From an uncultured Eggerthellaceae bacterium (GTDB taxonomy: Bacteria > Actinomycetota > Coriobacteriia > Coriobacteriales > Eggerthellaceae): a stretch of DNA of 10,417 nt. Made by a program: the position numbers and the translations under genes. Shown here one piece after another: positions 1-6,454 of this stretch; positions within the stretch are counted from its first letter, which is position 1; every line of letters begins with the position of its first letter. The notes beneath the pieces are model-generated. The model saw nothing but the letters and a program-made list of their open reading frames with translations, ran no database searches and was not told where the DNA came from. The stretch is from positions 1-10,417 of the forward strand of contig CANRPV010000044.1 of the NCBI GenBank assembly GCA_947632575.1, read 5' to 3'.

Positions 1-512
1 TCATGTTCGCCGCACTTACCATGGGCGCCGTATCTCGTGCGGCCCACGCTATGGTCGAGGAAGTACGTCGTCAGTTCCGGGAAATACCCGGCATCATGGA
101 GTACAAGGCCGAGCCTGACTATGACCGCTGCATCGGTATTTCCACCACCTCAGCGTTGCACGAGATGATGCTTCCGGGTATCTTGGCCATCGTGGTTCCG
201 GTTGTTATTGGATGCTGCAACCCGGCTATGCTCGGCGGTTTTCTCGCCGGCGCCGTTGCCACCGGCATGCTGCTCGCCATCTTCATGTCGAACTCTGGTG
301 GTGCCTGGGATAACGCGAAGAAATACATCGAGTCTGGTTTCGCCGGAGGCAAGGGCTCTGAGGCTCATAAGGCCGCCGTTGTCGGCGACACCGTCGGTGA
401 TCCGTTCAAGGATACCGCTGGTCCTTCGATGAACATTCTCATCAACTTGATGACCATCGTGTCCCTGACCTTCTCGCCGTTGTTCATCGCCATCCAGTTC
501 ATGTTCGTCTAG
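1..512 (+). CDS. hppA: Membrane-bound ion-pumping pyrophosphatase, C-terminal part (5' end outside window)
   Basis: Membrane pyrophosphatase hydrolyses PPi to phosphate and uses the energy to pump H+ or Na+ across the cytoplasmic membrane. The frame is open from the left edge, so only the last ~169 residues are present. Numbering from the first Met at base 3, the family signatures are SNSGGAWDNAKK (96-107) and GDTVGDPFKDTAGPS (128-142); the acidic and lysine residues here belong to the conserved PPi/Mg2+ site. Hydrophobic helices lie near 55-70, 77-95 and 143-168, and the protein ends in the last helix, as is normal. The segment that separates K+-dependent from K+-independent enzymes, and the residues that set ion specificity, lie upstream of the window, so the subtype cannot be stated. 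No clear terminator follows: there is a T-run at 516-521 without a stem. Identification is firm. Confidence 0.96.
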   Translation, partial: MFAALTMGAVSRAAHAMVEEVRRQFREIPGIMEYKAEPDYDRCIGISTTSALHEMMLPGILAIVVPVVIGCCNPAMLGGFLAGAVATGMLLAIFMSNSGGAWDNAKKYIESGFAGGKGSEAHKAAVVGDTVGDPFKDTAGPSMNILINLMTIVSLTFSPLFIAIQFMFV

Positions 513-527
513 GTCTTTTTTGGAGCT

Positions 528-557
528 TTGAAAGGAACGCCAGCAAATCGCTATAAT
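528..557 (+). promoter_or_regulatory. Sigma70-type promoter for tatA
   Basis: TTGAAA at 528-533 and a perfect TATAAT at 552-557 are separated by 18 bases. Transcription would begin near 564-566, leaving a leader of about 95 bases before tatA. It is the best consensus promoter in the window and shows that tatA is transcribed separately from hppA. Activity is inferred from sequence match only. Confidence 0.75.
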
Positions 558-611
558 GGGCTAAGCTTTCAAGGAGAAGTCTCAACAGCGCGGAACCTTC
601 TGGTTCGAACT

Positions 612-647
612 GGCTGATTAGGCTGATAAAGCTGACAAGGCTGATAA
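612..647 (+). repeat. Four tandem 9-nt repeats in the tatA leader
   Basis: Four imperfect 9-base copies lie head to tail: GGCTGATTA (612-620), GGCTGATAA (621-629), AGCTGACAA (630-638) and GGCTGATAA (639-647). The last copy runs into the tatA ribosome-binding site (AAAGGAG, 646-652). Read in the frame starting at 613, the last three copies are Ala-Asp-Lys with only synonymous changes (GAT/GAC, AAA/AAG). The first copy contains an in-frame TAG and there is no start codon, so no peptide is proposed. Confidence 0.85.
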
Positions 648-659
648 AGGAGCCATGGT

Positions 660-1010
660 ATGAAACTATTCGGTGGTTTGGGTGTTCCTGAACTCATCAT
701 CATCCTGGTGGTGGTACTCATCATCTTCGGGCCTAAGAACTTGCCGAAATTGGGCAGCGCCCTGGGCAAGAGCGTCAAGAGCTTGCGCGAAGGCTTAGGT
801 TCAAGCAAGAAGAAGGACCAAGAAGTGGGCGAGGAGACGCCCGAGGTCGCTCTTGATGACGAACTGGAGACGAAAGAGGTAGCCAAAGCGGTCGCTGAGG
901 CTGAGGCCGAGGGGGAGGACGTGGAGGATTCCGAAGCTCCTCCGGTTGAGCCGGCACCCGCCTCTGAAGCTCCGAAGAAAAAAGTTGTTCGCAAAGTAGT
1001 TAAGAAGTAG
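660..1010 (+). CDS. tatA: Sec-independent (twin-arginine) translocase subunit TatA
   Basis: TatA is a small membrane protein that oligomerises to form the pore or membrane-weakening element of the Tat pathway, which exports folded proteins. The 116-residue product starts with the family layout: a short N-terminus, one transmembrane helix (about 9-23, with PEL at 10-12), the FGPKNLP hinge (23-29), then an amphipathic helix (about 30-46). The remainder is a hydrophilic tail: strongly acidic and Ala/Glu-rich at 55-105, then basic at the end (KKK, VVRKVVKK). The start has AAAGGAG seven bases upstream. An ATG at 655 is too close to that site and opens only ATG-GTA-TGA. TatB is also similar in outline, but the FGP hinge and short, TatA-like hydrophobic part favour TatA. 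No tatC is in the window. It has its own promoter upstream and an intrinsic terminator that overlaps its stop codon. Confidence 0.9.
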   Translation: MKLFGGLGVPELIIILVVVLIIFGPKNLPKLGSALGKSVKSLREGLGSSKKKDQEVGEETPEVALDDELETKEVAKAVAEAEAEGEDVEDSEAPPVEPAPASEAPKKKVVRKVVKK

Positions 1011-1032
1011 GCCTTCGGGCCTACTTCTTTTT
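1002..1032 (+). terminator. Intrinsic terminator with C(UUCG)G loop, overlapping the tatA stop
   Basis: A perfect 12-bp stem (1002-1013 with 1018-1029) is closed by the very stable tetraloop TTCG, and T bases continue to 1032. The tatA stop codon TAG (1008-1010) and last lysine codon are inside the left arm, so ribosomes finishing tatA will cover part of the stem. rnhA begins only 22 bases after the T-run. Confidence 0.9.
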
Positions 1033-1054
1033 CGGGTCTGCGCGTGAGGAGATC

Positions 1055-1555
1055 ATGGATTCAGTAAGCATCTACACCGATGGAGCCGCTCGGGGAAATC
1101 CTGGGCCAGGAGGCTATGGCGTGGTGCTGAGCTTTACGGCGGCCGACGGCGTCACCCATGAAAAGGAGCTGTCAGGCGGCTTTCGGCTCACCACGAATAA
1201 CAGGATGGAGCTTATGGCTGCTCTGGTGGGTCTTCGTGCGCTGAGTCGTCCGTGCTCAGTAATCCTCTATTCCGATTCCCAGTATTTGGTCAACGCCTTC
1301 AACCAGCATTGGATCGAATCTTGGATCGCGCGCGGATGGAAAAACTCCCAAAAGGCGCCGGTCAAAAACGTCGATCTTTGGAAGCAGCTGCTCGAGGCGG
1401 CTAAGCCTCATCAGGTGCGCTACGTGTGGGTTAAAGGTCATGCGGGGCAAAGCGAAAATGAGCGCTGTGATCAGCTGGCTACGAGTGCCGCCGATGGGCA
1501 GAACCTCGCCATCGATGAGATCTTCGAACAAAGCTCCGAAGGCTTAGGACTTTAA
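1055..1555 (+). CDS. rnhA: Ribonuclease HI
   Basis: RNase HI cuts the RNA strand of RNA-DNA hybrids, removing R-loops and helping primer removal in the cytoplasm. All core active-site residues of the family are visible in the 166-residue product: D9 (YTDGAARGNPGPGG), E52 (NNRMELMA), D74 (YSDSQY), H129 (VKGHAG) and D139 (ERCDQLA). The basic substrate-handling region (about 90-109, ARGWKNSQ... VKNVDLW) is also present. Length is close to the 155 residues of the E. coli enzyme, with about ten extra residues at the C-terminus. The ATG is preceded by GAGGAG at 1046-1051, a short three-base spacing, and no other in-frame start exists before the terminator. Because the tatA terminator ends just upstream, expression probably relies on read-through or on a promoter inside tatA. 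Confidence 0.95.
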   Translation: MDSVSIYTDGAARGNPGPGGYGVVLSFTAADGVTHEKELSGGFRLTTNNRMELMAALVGLRALSRPCSVILYSDSQYLVNAFNQHWIESWIARGWKNSQKAPVKNVDLWKQLLEAAKPHQVRYVWVKGHAGQSENERCDQLATSAADGQNLAIDEIFEQSSEGLGL

Positions 1556-1600
1556 GCGCCTCAAGCTTTTTCGGATTTAGGGCGGATTTCAGCGCTGAGC

Positions 1601-2827
1601 CTAATCTCGTAAATCAGCGCAGTAATCGTAGGCCTGAATTTTGGGAGTGTCGGGGCCGAACAGAAACTCGTAGATCGCGAGGAAATAGCTGTCGGTCATC
1701 GAAGCCATATAGTCGATAACGATCTGATTGGGATCCTCTTCGAGATAGCTTTCCGCCGTGATGGTGCGAGAGGTCTCCGTAAGCCGCTTGATGTGATGAC
1801 GAAAGATTGGGGAAGAGAGCTCTCTCGATTCCAAATCATCCAGGAGGCGCTCGTAGAGATTCCTAAACATCGCCTCCACCACGTTCTGAGCGCTATCTAC
1901 CATACCCTCTTTAAGGTAGATCTGCTCATAGTTCTGTTTTTTGGCCAGTTTCAGATCGTTAAACGCCGTCTCGCTTAACGCCAGATAGTCTTTGCCGTAG
2001 GAGTTGGTCACGATGTCAATCGTCAGATTATGGATGATCTGGGCATTGTCGCGACCGATGAGCTTAGAGTCGAAACTATCGAAATCGGATAGAACGCCCA
2101 TATGGATGGCGTCATGACGGTCTTTTCCTATGTAAGCGATCATGTCGCTTACGCGCACCACGCAACCTTCCAAAGTAGCGGGTCTGAGATGGCTGATGTT
2201 GCTCTCGTCGTTGCGACAGAGCTCCACCCACTGATCGAGTTGGGGAAAGGTGGTTATATCTCCAAGTCGAAGCACTTGTTGGGCGAACTCGCCATTATGG
2301 CAAAGCACGCCGTCAAGGGTCTGAAGCGAGATATTGCGACGATAGAGTTGATCAAGAACGCGAACCGAATGGACGTTGTGATTGAAATAACGTCCGGTAT
2401 GCTCATGATAGACGGAGGAGAGGAAACGCTCGCCGGCATGACCAAAAGGGGTATGGCCTACGTCATGACCGAGGGCGATGGCCTCGATCAGCTCGCAGTT
2501 GAGTCCGAGCAGCGATCCGATGCCTCGAGCGATGCGACTTACCAGCTGCACATGAAGCCCGCGGCGCGTGATCTGATCGTTTTGGACGAAAGAGAACACC
2601 TGGGTTTTATCGGCGTAGCAGTTATAAGCCGGGATATTTAAAATCTTGTCGATATCGCGTGCGAAGGCAGGCCGAGACAAGGTTGCTTCGTCATGGGGAT
2701 TCTTTTCGCGACGGATCACCTGGGAATCGTCAAAGCGATAGGGGTTTACCCATCCCTCGGCACGATCTTTTCTAATGCGTGCCTCTAAAGCGGGATCAAG
2801 TTGCAGATACGGAATTTTTTCTGCCAT
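1601..2827 (-). CDS. dgt: dGTPase-family dNTP triphosphohydrolase (HD superfamily)
   Basis: This family hydrolyses dGTP or other dNTPs to the deoxynucleoside and triphosphate, which tunes dNTP pools. The 408-residue product has the HD-domain metal ligands: H92 (RRGLHVQLVSR), H121-D122 (ALGHDVGHTPFGHAGE) and D228 (VRVSDMIAYIG). The family segment FNHNVHSVRVL (148-158) follows the HD motif. The start chosen is ATG at 2827-2825, which has GAGGAG four bases upstream and fits the beginning MAEKIPYL. An ATG 24 bases further upstream lacks a ribosome-binding site, and the longest open frame would run into the divergent gene. It converges on rnhA (45-base gap) and diverges from the dnaG cluster; a dgt homologue near dnaG is a common arrangement in Gram-positive bacteria. 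Substrate preference cannot be read from the sequence, so dgt is used as a family name. Confidence 0.9.
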   Translation of the reverse strand: MAEKIPYLQLDPALEARIRKDRAEGWVNPYRFDDSQVIRREKNPHDEATLSRPAFARDIDKILNIPAYNCYADKTQVFSFVQNDQITRRGLHVQLVSRIARGIGSLLGLNCELIEAIALGHDVGHTPFGHAGERFLSSVYHEHTGRYFNHNVHSVRVLDQLYRRNISLQTLDGVLCHNGEFAQQVLRLGDITTFPQLDQWVELCRNDESNISHLRPATLEGCVVRVSDMIAYIGKDRHDAIHMGVLSDFDSFDSKLIGRDNAQIIHNLTIDIVTNSYGKDYLALSETAFNDLKLAKKQNYEQIYLKEGMVDSAQNVVEAMFRNLYERLLDDLESRELSSPIFRHHIKRLTETSRTITAESYLEEDPNQIVIDYMASMTDSYFLAIYEFLFGPDTPKIQAYDYCADLRD

Positions 2828-2854
2828 GAATCTCCTCGGGTCGAAGGTCATTTC

Positions 2855-2884
2855 ATTGTAGCGAATTTCTCTCTCTTTCTGCCA
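2855..2884 (-). promoter_or_regulatory. Possible promoter for the dGTPase gene
   Basis: On the minus strand TACAAT (plus 2855-2860) is a good -10 hexamer 27 bases before the dgt start codon. The best -35 position at 18-base spacing (TGGCAG, plus 2879-2884) is a poor match, so the promoter is tentative. The spacer contains a short AG-repeat tract (plus 2869-2876, read as CT on this strand). Confidence 0.4.
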
Positions 2885-2892
2885 TGATATGA

Positions 2893-2922
2893 TTGGTAGA
2901 TTAAAGATGCCGAAGCTATATT
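2893..2922 (+). promoter_or_regulatory. Possible promoter for the membrane protein-dnaG-def-fmt-rsmB cluster
   Basis: TTGGTA (2893-2898) and TATATT (2917-2922) are 18 bases apart and lie 25 bases before the first start codon of the cluster. The match is moderate (four of six and five of six). It sits in the 120-base divergent region shared with the dGTPase gene, where a start site for the cluster is expected. Confidence 0.45.
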
Positions 2923-2947
2923 CGAGGCACGCAGGGAAGCTTACGCA

Positions 2948-3649
2948 ATGACAACCTATACCATTGTCGCCATCATCATTATCGTGCTCGGGGTTGCCGG
3001 GTACGTGTTTAAAAAACGCGGGGAAGCCGAAGGCCTCGGCGGCCAAGGCATGATCTCCTCACGCTCTCCTCATGGCAAGCTCGTTCGTACCAAGCGTCTC
3101 GATACCTTGGAGTCGCCCCGTTTCTGGACCAAATTCTCCAAGCTCTTTATTCTCATGGAAGGATTGACCCTGGTAGTATGCCTGCTTTGCTGGTCGCCGC
3201 TGCTTGATGCGAGTCAGGGTCTTCCCATGGCGATCGATTTGATCTTGGTGCTGGGCGCTGGAATGGTGCTTTTGCAGGCTGATGAGGGCTACAGCCGCCC
3301 GCTTGCCTACTGCTTCGTCGGTTATTTGATCGGTGGCGCCTTAGCCGTCATCTTTGGCATCTCTGTTCTTTCAGCTCCGCTTAATCTCGATAGTGGTGGT
3401 ATAAACATCGTGACGATGTTAGGAGGATCCCTCGGAAGCGCCCTAGCGGGGGCGTGGATGCCGCTACTTCACACCTATGCTCGCCAGTTCGAGGATGGCT
3501 ATGTGAATTCCATCAAGCTTTCGGAGCGATCCTCGGCGTGCAAGGCGTTTGAGCGATTGGAAGATCCCCAGTGGGATCCACCACGGGACCGAATACAAGA
3601 TCCCTCCATCGCGGACAATATTCGTGCACTCAGACAAGGCAAGAAATGA
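2948..3649 (+). CDS. Unrecognised membrane protein, about five helices
   Basis: I do not recognise this 233-residue protein. Hydrophobic segments lie at about 4-20, 66-87, 93-110, 119-141 and 152-174. Helices 1 and 2 are separated by a basic, glycine-rich loop (21-65, with KKR and RTKR), and the C-terminal 60 residues are soluble and charged, with a proline-rich patch (WDPPRDRIQDP near 209-219). Lysine and arginine around the first loop suggest that this loop is cytoplasmic. No catalytic motif is evident. The start ATG has only a weak ribosome-binding site (AGGGAAG at 2933-2938 region), but it follows a plausible promoter and does not overlap the dGTPase gene. Its stop TGA overlaps the ATG of a 5-codon ORF that leads into the next small membrane gene, so the two are probably translated together. 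It may act with that small protein; being first in the dnaG operon does not by itself show a role in replication. Confidence 0.8.
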   Translation: MTTYTIVAIIIIVLGVAGYVFKKRGEAEGLGGQGMISSRSPHGKLVRTKRLDTLESPRFWTKFSKLFILMEGLTLVVCLLCWSPLLDASQGLPMAIDLILVLGAGMVLLQADEGYSRPLAYCFVGYLIGGALAVIFGISVLSAPLNLDSGGINIVTMLGGSLGSALAGAWMPLLHTYARQFEDGYVNSIKLSERSSACKAFERLEDPQWDPPRDRIQDPSIADNIRALRQGKK

Positions 3650-3666
3650 GCGGTACAAAATGAGCG
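3644..3666 (+). promoter_or_regulatory. 5-codon bridging ORF with ATGA overlaps at both ends
   Basis: ATG at 3646 overlaps the stop (TGA 3647-3649) of the upstream membrane gene and opens a 5-codon frame, MSGTK, which ends at TGA 3661-3663. That stop overlaps ATG 3660 of the next gene. AAGG at 3636-3639 is six bases before ATG 3646, whereas ATG 3660 has no good site of its own. The 9-mer AAATGAGCG occurs twice (3644-3652 and 3658-3666), so a small duplication of the start region could have made this layout. The likely outcome is translational coupling by re-initiation; this is inference. Confidence 0.5.
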
Positions 3667-3851
3667 ACATACCCACCTACCTTCGTTGGCTCTGCGGTCT
3701 TTGTCTTTTGATGGGCACCTTCGGCTTCGTTCTTTTGGCAGCCGGTTTTCGTGAACCAAGTTTCGGTAAAGTTGCCACGGTCGTGGTTCTCTATGTAGCC
3801 GCGGTGGTACTTTTTGTACTCTATCGCCACTTTGCGACTAAGAAAGGCTAG
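3660..3851 (+). CDS. Small two-helix membrane protein, unrecognised
   Basis: The 63-residue product has two hydrophobic segments (about 9-29 and 38-55) joined by a short REPSFGK loop and ends in RHFATKKG, so both termini are probably cytoplasmic. I recognise no family. An upstream ATG at 3549 would give 100 residues, but the extra part lies entirely inside the preceding gene and is hydrophilic without conserved features, so ATG 3660 is preferred. The gene is bound tightly into the operon: its start overlaps the stop of the 5-codon ORF, and its stop TAG (3849-3851) is two bases before the GTG start of dnaG, whose ribosome-binding site lies within its last codons. Small partners of this kind often support a larger neighbouring membrane protein; that is a guess here. 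Confidence 0.7.
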   Translation: MSDIPTYLRWLCGLCLLMGTFGFVLLAAGFREPSFGKVATVVVLYVAAVVLFVLYRHFATKKG

Positions 3852-3853
3852 CC

Positions 3854-5836
3854 GTGGCGGAAGGCATCATCCGAGAAGAGGATATTGCCAAGGTACGTGA
3901 GGCCAGTGACCTTGTGGCCGTGGTTGCCGAGGTCAGTCCTGTGAGACAAAAAGGCCGAGATTTTTGGTGCTGTTGTCCTATTCATCAAGAAAAGACTCCG
4001 TCGTTTAAAATCGATCCCGATTTGCAACTTTGGCATTGCTTTGGTTGCGGAGAGGGAGGCGATGTCTTCGGTTTCATCATGAAGACTCGAGACTTGAGCT
4101 TTCCGGAGGCGGTTCGTTTTTTGGCTGATCGCGCATCGATTCAACTCACTGAGACCACAGATCGTCGGAGTCCAAACGCCAATCGCAAAAGCCGCCTGAA
4201 AGAGATCTGTTCGGCTACCGCCGATTTTTATCATCGCCAGCTTATGAGATCGAAAAGTTCCGACGCCGCGGCAGCTCGGTCTTACCTTGCCAATCGCGGC
4301 TTTGGGGGCGGGGTGCCAAAGCTTTGGAATCTGGGCTTCGCCCCAGGTCACCAGAGCCTGGTGCACTATCTTAAATCGCTTGGTTACAAGGCCGATGAGA
4401 TGGTCGAGGCCAACGTGGCCATGAAGAGTCGAGATGGGCGTCTTCGGGATCGCTTTTTCAATCGAGTCATGTTTCCCATCAACGATGTGACCGGGGAGTG
4501 CATAGCCTTTGGGGGACGAGTCATCGGTTCAGGCGAGCCGAAGTACCTCAATTCGCAAGAGACCCCGCTTTTTCATAAGTCTCGGGTACTTTATGGGCTT
4601 GATAAGGCAAAAGCCTCTATGGCCTCAACAGGTATCGCCGTGGTCGTCGAAGGCTATACCGACGTGATCGCTCTTTCTACTGCAGGCATTACCAACGTGG
4701 TCGCCACGTTGGGGACAGCCTTGACCTTAAGTCACATAAGAAGTCTTTCTCGGCATGCCCAAAAGCGCATCGTCTACCTCTTTGATGGCGATGAAGCCGG
4801 GCAGCGCGCAGCCGATCGCGCTTTAGCCTTTATCGATGAATCGATGACCCCTGAAGCTGGACGTCATCGATTGGACCTTTGCGCGGTGACCTTACCGGAT
4901 GATCTTGATCCAGCCGAGTTCGTCAATGCTCGTGGCGCAGAGGCTCTCCAGGCTCTCATCGATCAAGCTCAGCCTCTCCTTCAATACGGTATTCAGCGAA
5001 GGCTGAGCCGTCATGACCTTTCGACGGCTGAAGGTCGGAGTCGAGCGCTCTCCGATGCCTTAGCTATTCTGGCTCCCATCAAAGATTCCCTTTTGGCTAA
5101 GGACTACGCGATGCAAATCGCCGGGATGGTGCGAGCGCGGGAACAGGATGTCCTCGACGCTCTGGCCGCTCTCAAGCCGGCATCGCGAAGGTTTGATGAG
5201 ACTTGGCAGGAAACTCCCGCTTCTCAGTCGCAGGCCAATAATGGGCGCTACGAGCAAGGGGTCTCCCAGAATTCTCAGCCTTCGCACGGCGGCGAGCAAG
5301 GTAGGAGGACGATGTCTTCTCGGCCGAGTGTGTCCTCTTCGACAGCGACGAAAGATCCGCTCATCGAGGCGGAGCGGAATCGACGCAGAATTGAGCGGGA
5401 ATATCTCAGCCTCCTTGTTCAGCAGCCTCTTTTGGCGCTGGCGCAGGGGGATAAGCTGCAGACGATTCAGTGGCATGGGGGAATTCATCGTCAAATTGCC
5501 GAGAAGCTCCTCGAGATCCTTACCGATCAGCCGGATGCCAAGGCAGATGAGATCGTGAGTGCCCTCGCGACAATTTCTCCAGATGTGGCTGGTATGCTGA
5601 CAGCGAGTACGTTGGCAGGCGAGGCAGCGCAGGCTCAGTGGGTCGACTATTTGGCCGAGGAACTTGCTTTGGGAGATACCGAGGCGGAATTGGAAAAGCT
5701 TCGGGGTGAGCTTGCCAGGCTTCAGGTGGCTTCCGATTTCGATGGGGGCCAGAGTTATCAGGAGCTTTTTGCCCAAGTAGTGTCTCGCCAGCAACAATTG
5801 AATCAACGCAGGCTCAATCATCGGCCTCCGGTTTAA
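3854..5836 (+). CDS. dnaG: DNA primase
   Basis: DnaG makes the RNA primers for DNA replication and is recruited by the replicative helicase. The 660-residue product shows the whole domain order. A CHC2 zinc-binding domain comes first (about 5-100) with ligands C41, H44, C62 and C65 (CPIH, CFGC). The catalytic core follows, including FPINDVTGECIAFGGR (207-222) and a TOPRIM domain with E266 (VVVEGYTDV) and D311/D313 (LFDGDEAGQ), then LPDDLDPAEF (347-356). A Ser/Gln/Gly-rich linker (about 445-505) leads to a helical C-terminal helicase-binding domain (about 505-650). It is longer than the 581-residue E. coli protein mainly because of this linker, as in many actinobacterial primases. The start is GTG with AAAGG six bases upstream (inside the preceding small gene). 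A 7-bp hairpin surrounds the stop codon. Confidence 0.97.
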   Translation: MAEGIIREEDIAKVREASDLVAVVAEVSPVRQKGRDFWCCCPIHQEKTPSFKIDPDLQLWHCFGCGEGGDVFGFIMKTRDLSFPEAVRFLADRASIQLTETTDRRSPNANRKSRLKEICSATADFYHRQLMRSKSSDAAAARSYLANRGFGGGVPKLWNLGFAPGHQSLVHYLKSLGYKADEMVEANVAMKSRDGRLRDRFFNRVMFPINDVTGECIAFGGRVIGSGEPKYLNSQETPLFHKSRVLYGLDKAKASMASTGIAVVVEGYTDVIALSTAGITNVVATLGTALTLSHIRSLSRHAQKRIVYLFDGDEAGQRAADRALAFIDESMTPEAGRHRLDLCAVTLPDDLDPAEFVNARGAEALQALIDQAQPLLQYGIQRRLSRHDLSTAEGRSRALSDALAILAPIKDSLLAKDYAMQIAGMVRAREQDVLDALAALKPASRRFDETWQETPASQSQANNGRYEQGVSQNSQPSHGGEQGRRTMSSRPSVSSSTATKDPLIEAERNRRRIEREYLSLLVQQPLLALAQGDKLQTIQWHGGIHRQIAEKLLEILTDQPDAKADEIVSALATISPDVAGMLTASTLAGEAAQAQWVDYLAEELALGDTEAELEKLRGELARLQVASDFDGGQSYQELFAQVVSRQQQLNQRRLNHRPPV

Positions 5837-5842
5837 CCGGAG
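5826..5842 (+). other. Small hairpin around the dnaG stop codon
   Basis: CTCCGGT (5826-5832) and ACCGGAG (5836-5842) form a perfect 7-bp stem with a three-base loop; the dnaG stop TAA is at 5834-5836. No T-run follows, so it is not a standard terminator. It could protect the RNA or act as an mRNA processing boundary between dnaG and def. Confidence 0.4.
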
Positions 5843-5850
5843 AAGTCGTA

Positions 5851-5871
5851 CCTGCTTTAGGCCTGTTTAGG
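5851..5871 (+). repeat. Two-copy imperfect tandem repeat between dnaG and def
   Basis: CCTGCTTTAGG (5851-5861) is followed directly by CCTGTTTAGG (5862-5871), identical apart from one deleted base. It is in the short gap upstream of the def start. No function is evident. Confidence 0.55.
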
Positions 5872-5898
5872 TAAAGAGTGAAAGGGCGGAATCGTTCT

Positions 5899-6450
5899 AT
5901 GTTGGAAATTCTAAGGGCACCGGATCCGGTGCTGCGCGCAACAGCCGATCCCTGCGAGCCTGGGGATGAGGCACTAAAAGAAATCAGTGAGCAGATGGCC
6001 GAGGTCATGTACAACAACAATGGCTGCGGCTTGGCTGCACCTCAGGTGGGTCTTAGTAAGCGACTCATCGTGATCGACGTGGCCTACGACACGGAGGACG
6101 AGTCGAGCCGCGATCCGATCGTGCTGGTGAATCCCGAAATCGTCGAACTCGCGGGGGATCCTGTCATAGACGGTGAGGGTTGCCTTTCTTGCCCTGGAAT
6201 TAGCGTTCCTATAAAGAGGAAGCCCTATGCGAAGGTGCGCTACTACAATCTCGACGGGGAGCTATGGGAGATTGCGGGCGATGGTTTGTTGGGACGCTGC
6301 CTTCAGCATGAAATCGATCACCTTAACGGCATAACGCTTTTTGAATCTGTTGCCCCAGAGCTTCGCATCGACGCGCTCAATGCCTACGAGGAGGCTAAGG
6401 CTCAGGGCCTGAAACCGGGCGAGACGGGCATCGAGGTTAAGGTGCGTTAG
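5899..6450 (+). CDS. def: Peptide deformylase
   Basis: Peptide deformylase removes the formyl group from the N-terminal methionine of new proteins using a bound metal, normally Fe2+. The 183-residue product has all three family motifs: GCGLAAPQVG (42-51), EGCLS (93-97, metal ligand C95) and HEIDH (137-141, ligands H137 and H141 with catalytic E138). The ATG at 5899 is preferred because the family usually begins at the segment equivalent to MLEILRAPDPVLR, and GGCGGA lies eight bases before it. A GTG at 5878 would add seven residues and cannot be excluded. The region after EGCLS (PGISVPIKRKPYAKVRY) is normal for the family. fmt starts four bases after its stop, so the two genes for adding and removing the formyl group are in one transcript, a widely conserved pairing. 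Confidence 0.95.
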   Translation: MLEILRAPDPVLRATADPCEPGDEALKEISEQMAEVMYNNNGCGLAAPQVGLSKRLIVIDVAYDTEDESSRDPIVLVNPEIVELAGDPVIDGEGCLSCPGISVPIKRKPYAKVRYYNLDGELWEIAGDGLLGRCLQHEIDHLNGITLFESVAPELRIDALNAYEEAKAQGLKPGETGIEVKVR

Positions 6451-6454
6451 GCTT

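Noticed and set aside
655..663. ATG-GTA-TGA minimal frame overlapping the tatA start
   Set aside because: Its ATG is only two bases from the Shine-Dalgarno sequence, so initiation is unlikely; ATG 660 has normal spacing.
569..994. Minus-strand Ser-rich frame opposite tatA
   Set aside because: It is the complement of the Glu/Lys/Ala-rich TatA tail and overlaps the tatA promoter-proximal leader; it has no independent support.
1553..1620. Possible bidirectional terminator between convergent rnhA and dgt
   Set aside because: Only short or interrupted stems were found: AAGC/GCTT near 1554-1568 with a T-run, and GCGCTGA/TCAGCGC at 1592-1620 with a 15-base loop. Neither is strong enough to annotate.
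2102..2641. Plus-strand open frame of 179 codons inside the dGTPase gene
   Set aside because: It lies fully antisense to a well-supported HD-domain gene, has no family motif, and its openness follows from the codon bias of the real gene.
2828..3046. N-terminal extension of the dGTPase frame to 3046
   Set aside because: It would overlap the divergent membrane gene and its promoter region, is not like the family, and ATG 2827 has a clear GAGGAG site.
3549..3659. N-terminal extension of the 63-residue membrane protein to an ATG at 3549
   Set aside because: The added stretch is inside the upstream gene in another frame and looks like a shadow of it; the ATGA junction at 3660 is the likelier start.
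5060..5821. Minus-strand open frame of 253 codons over the dnaG C-terminal part
   Set aside because: The sense frame encodes the linker and helicase-binding domain of primase. The antisense product has no recognisable domain, signal or ribosome-binding context.
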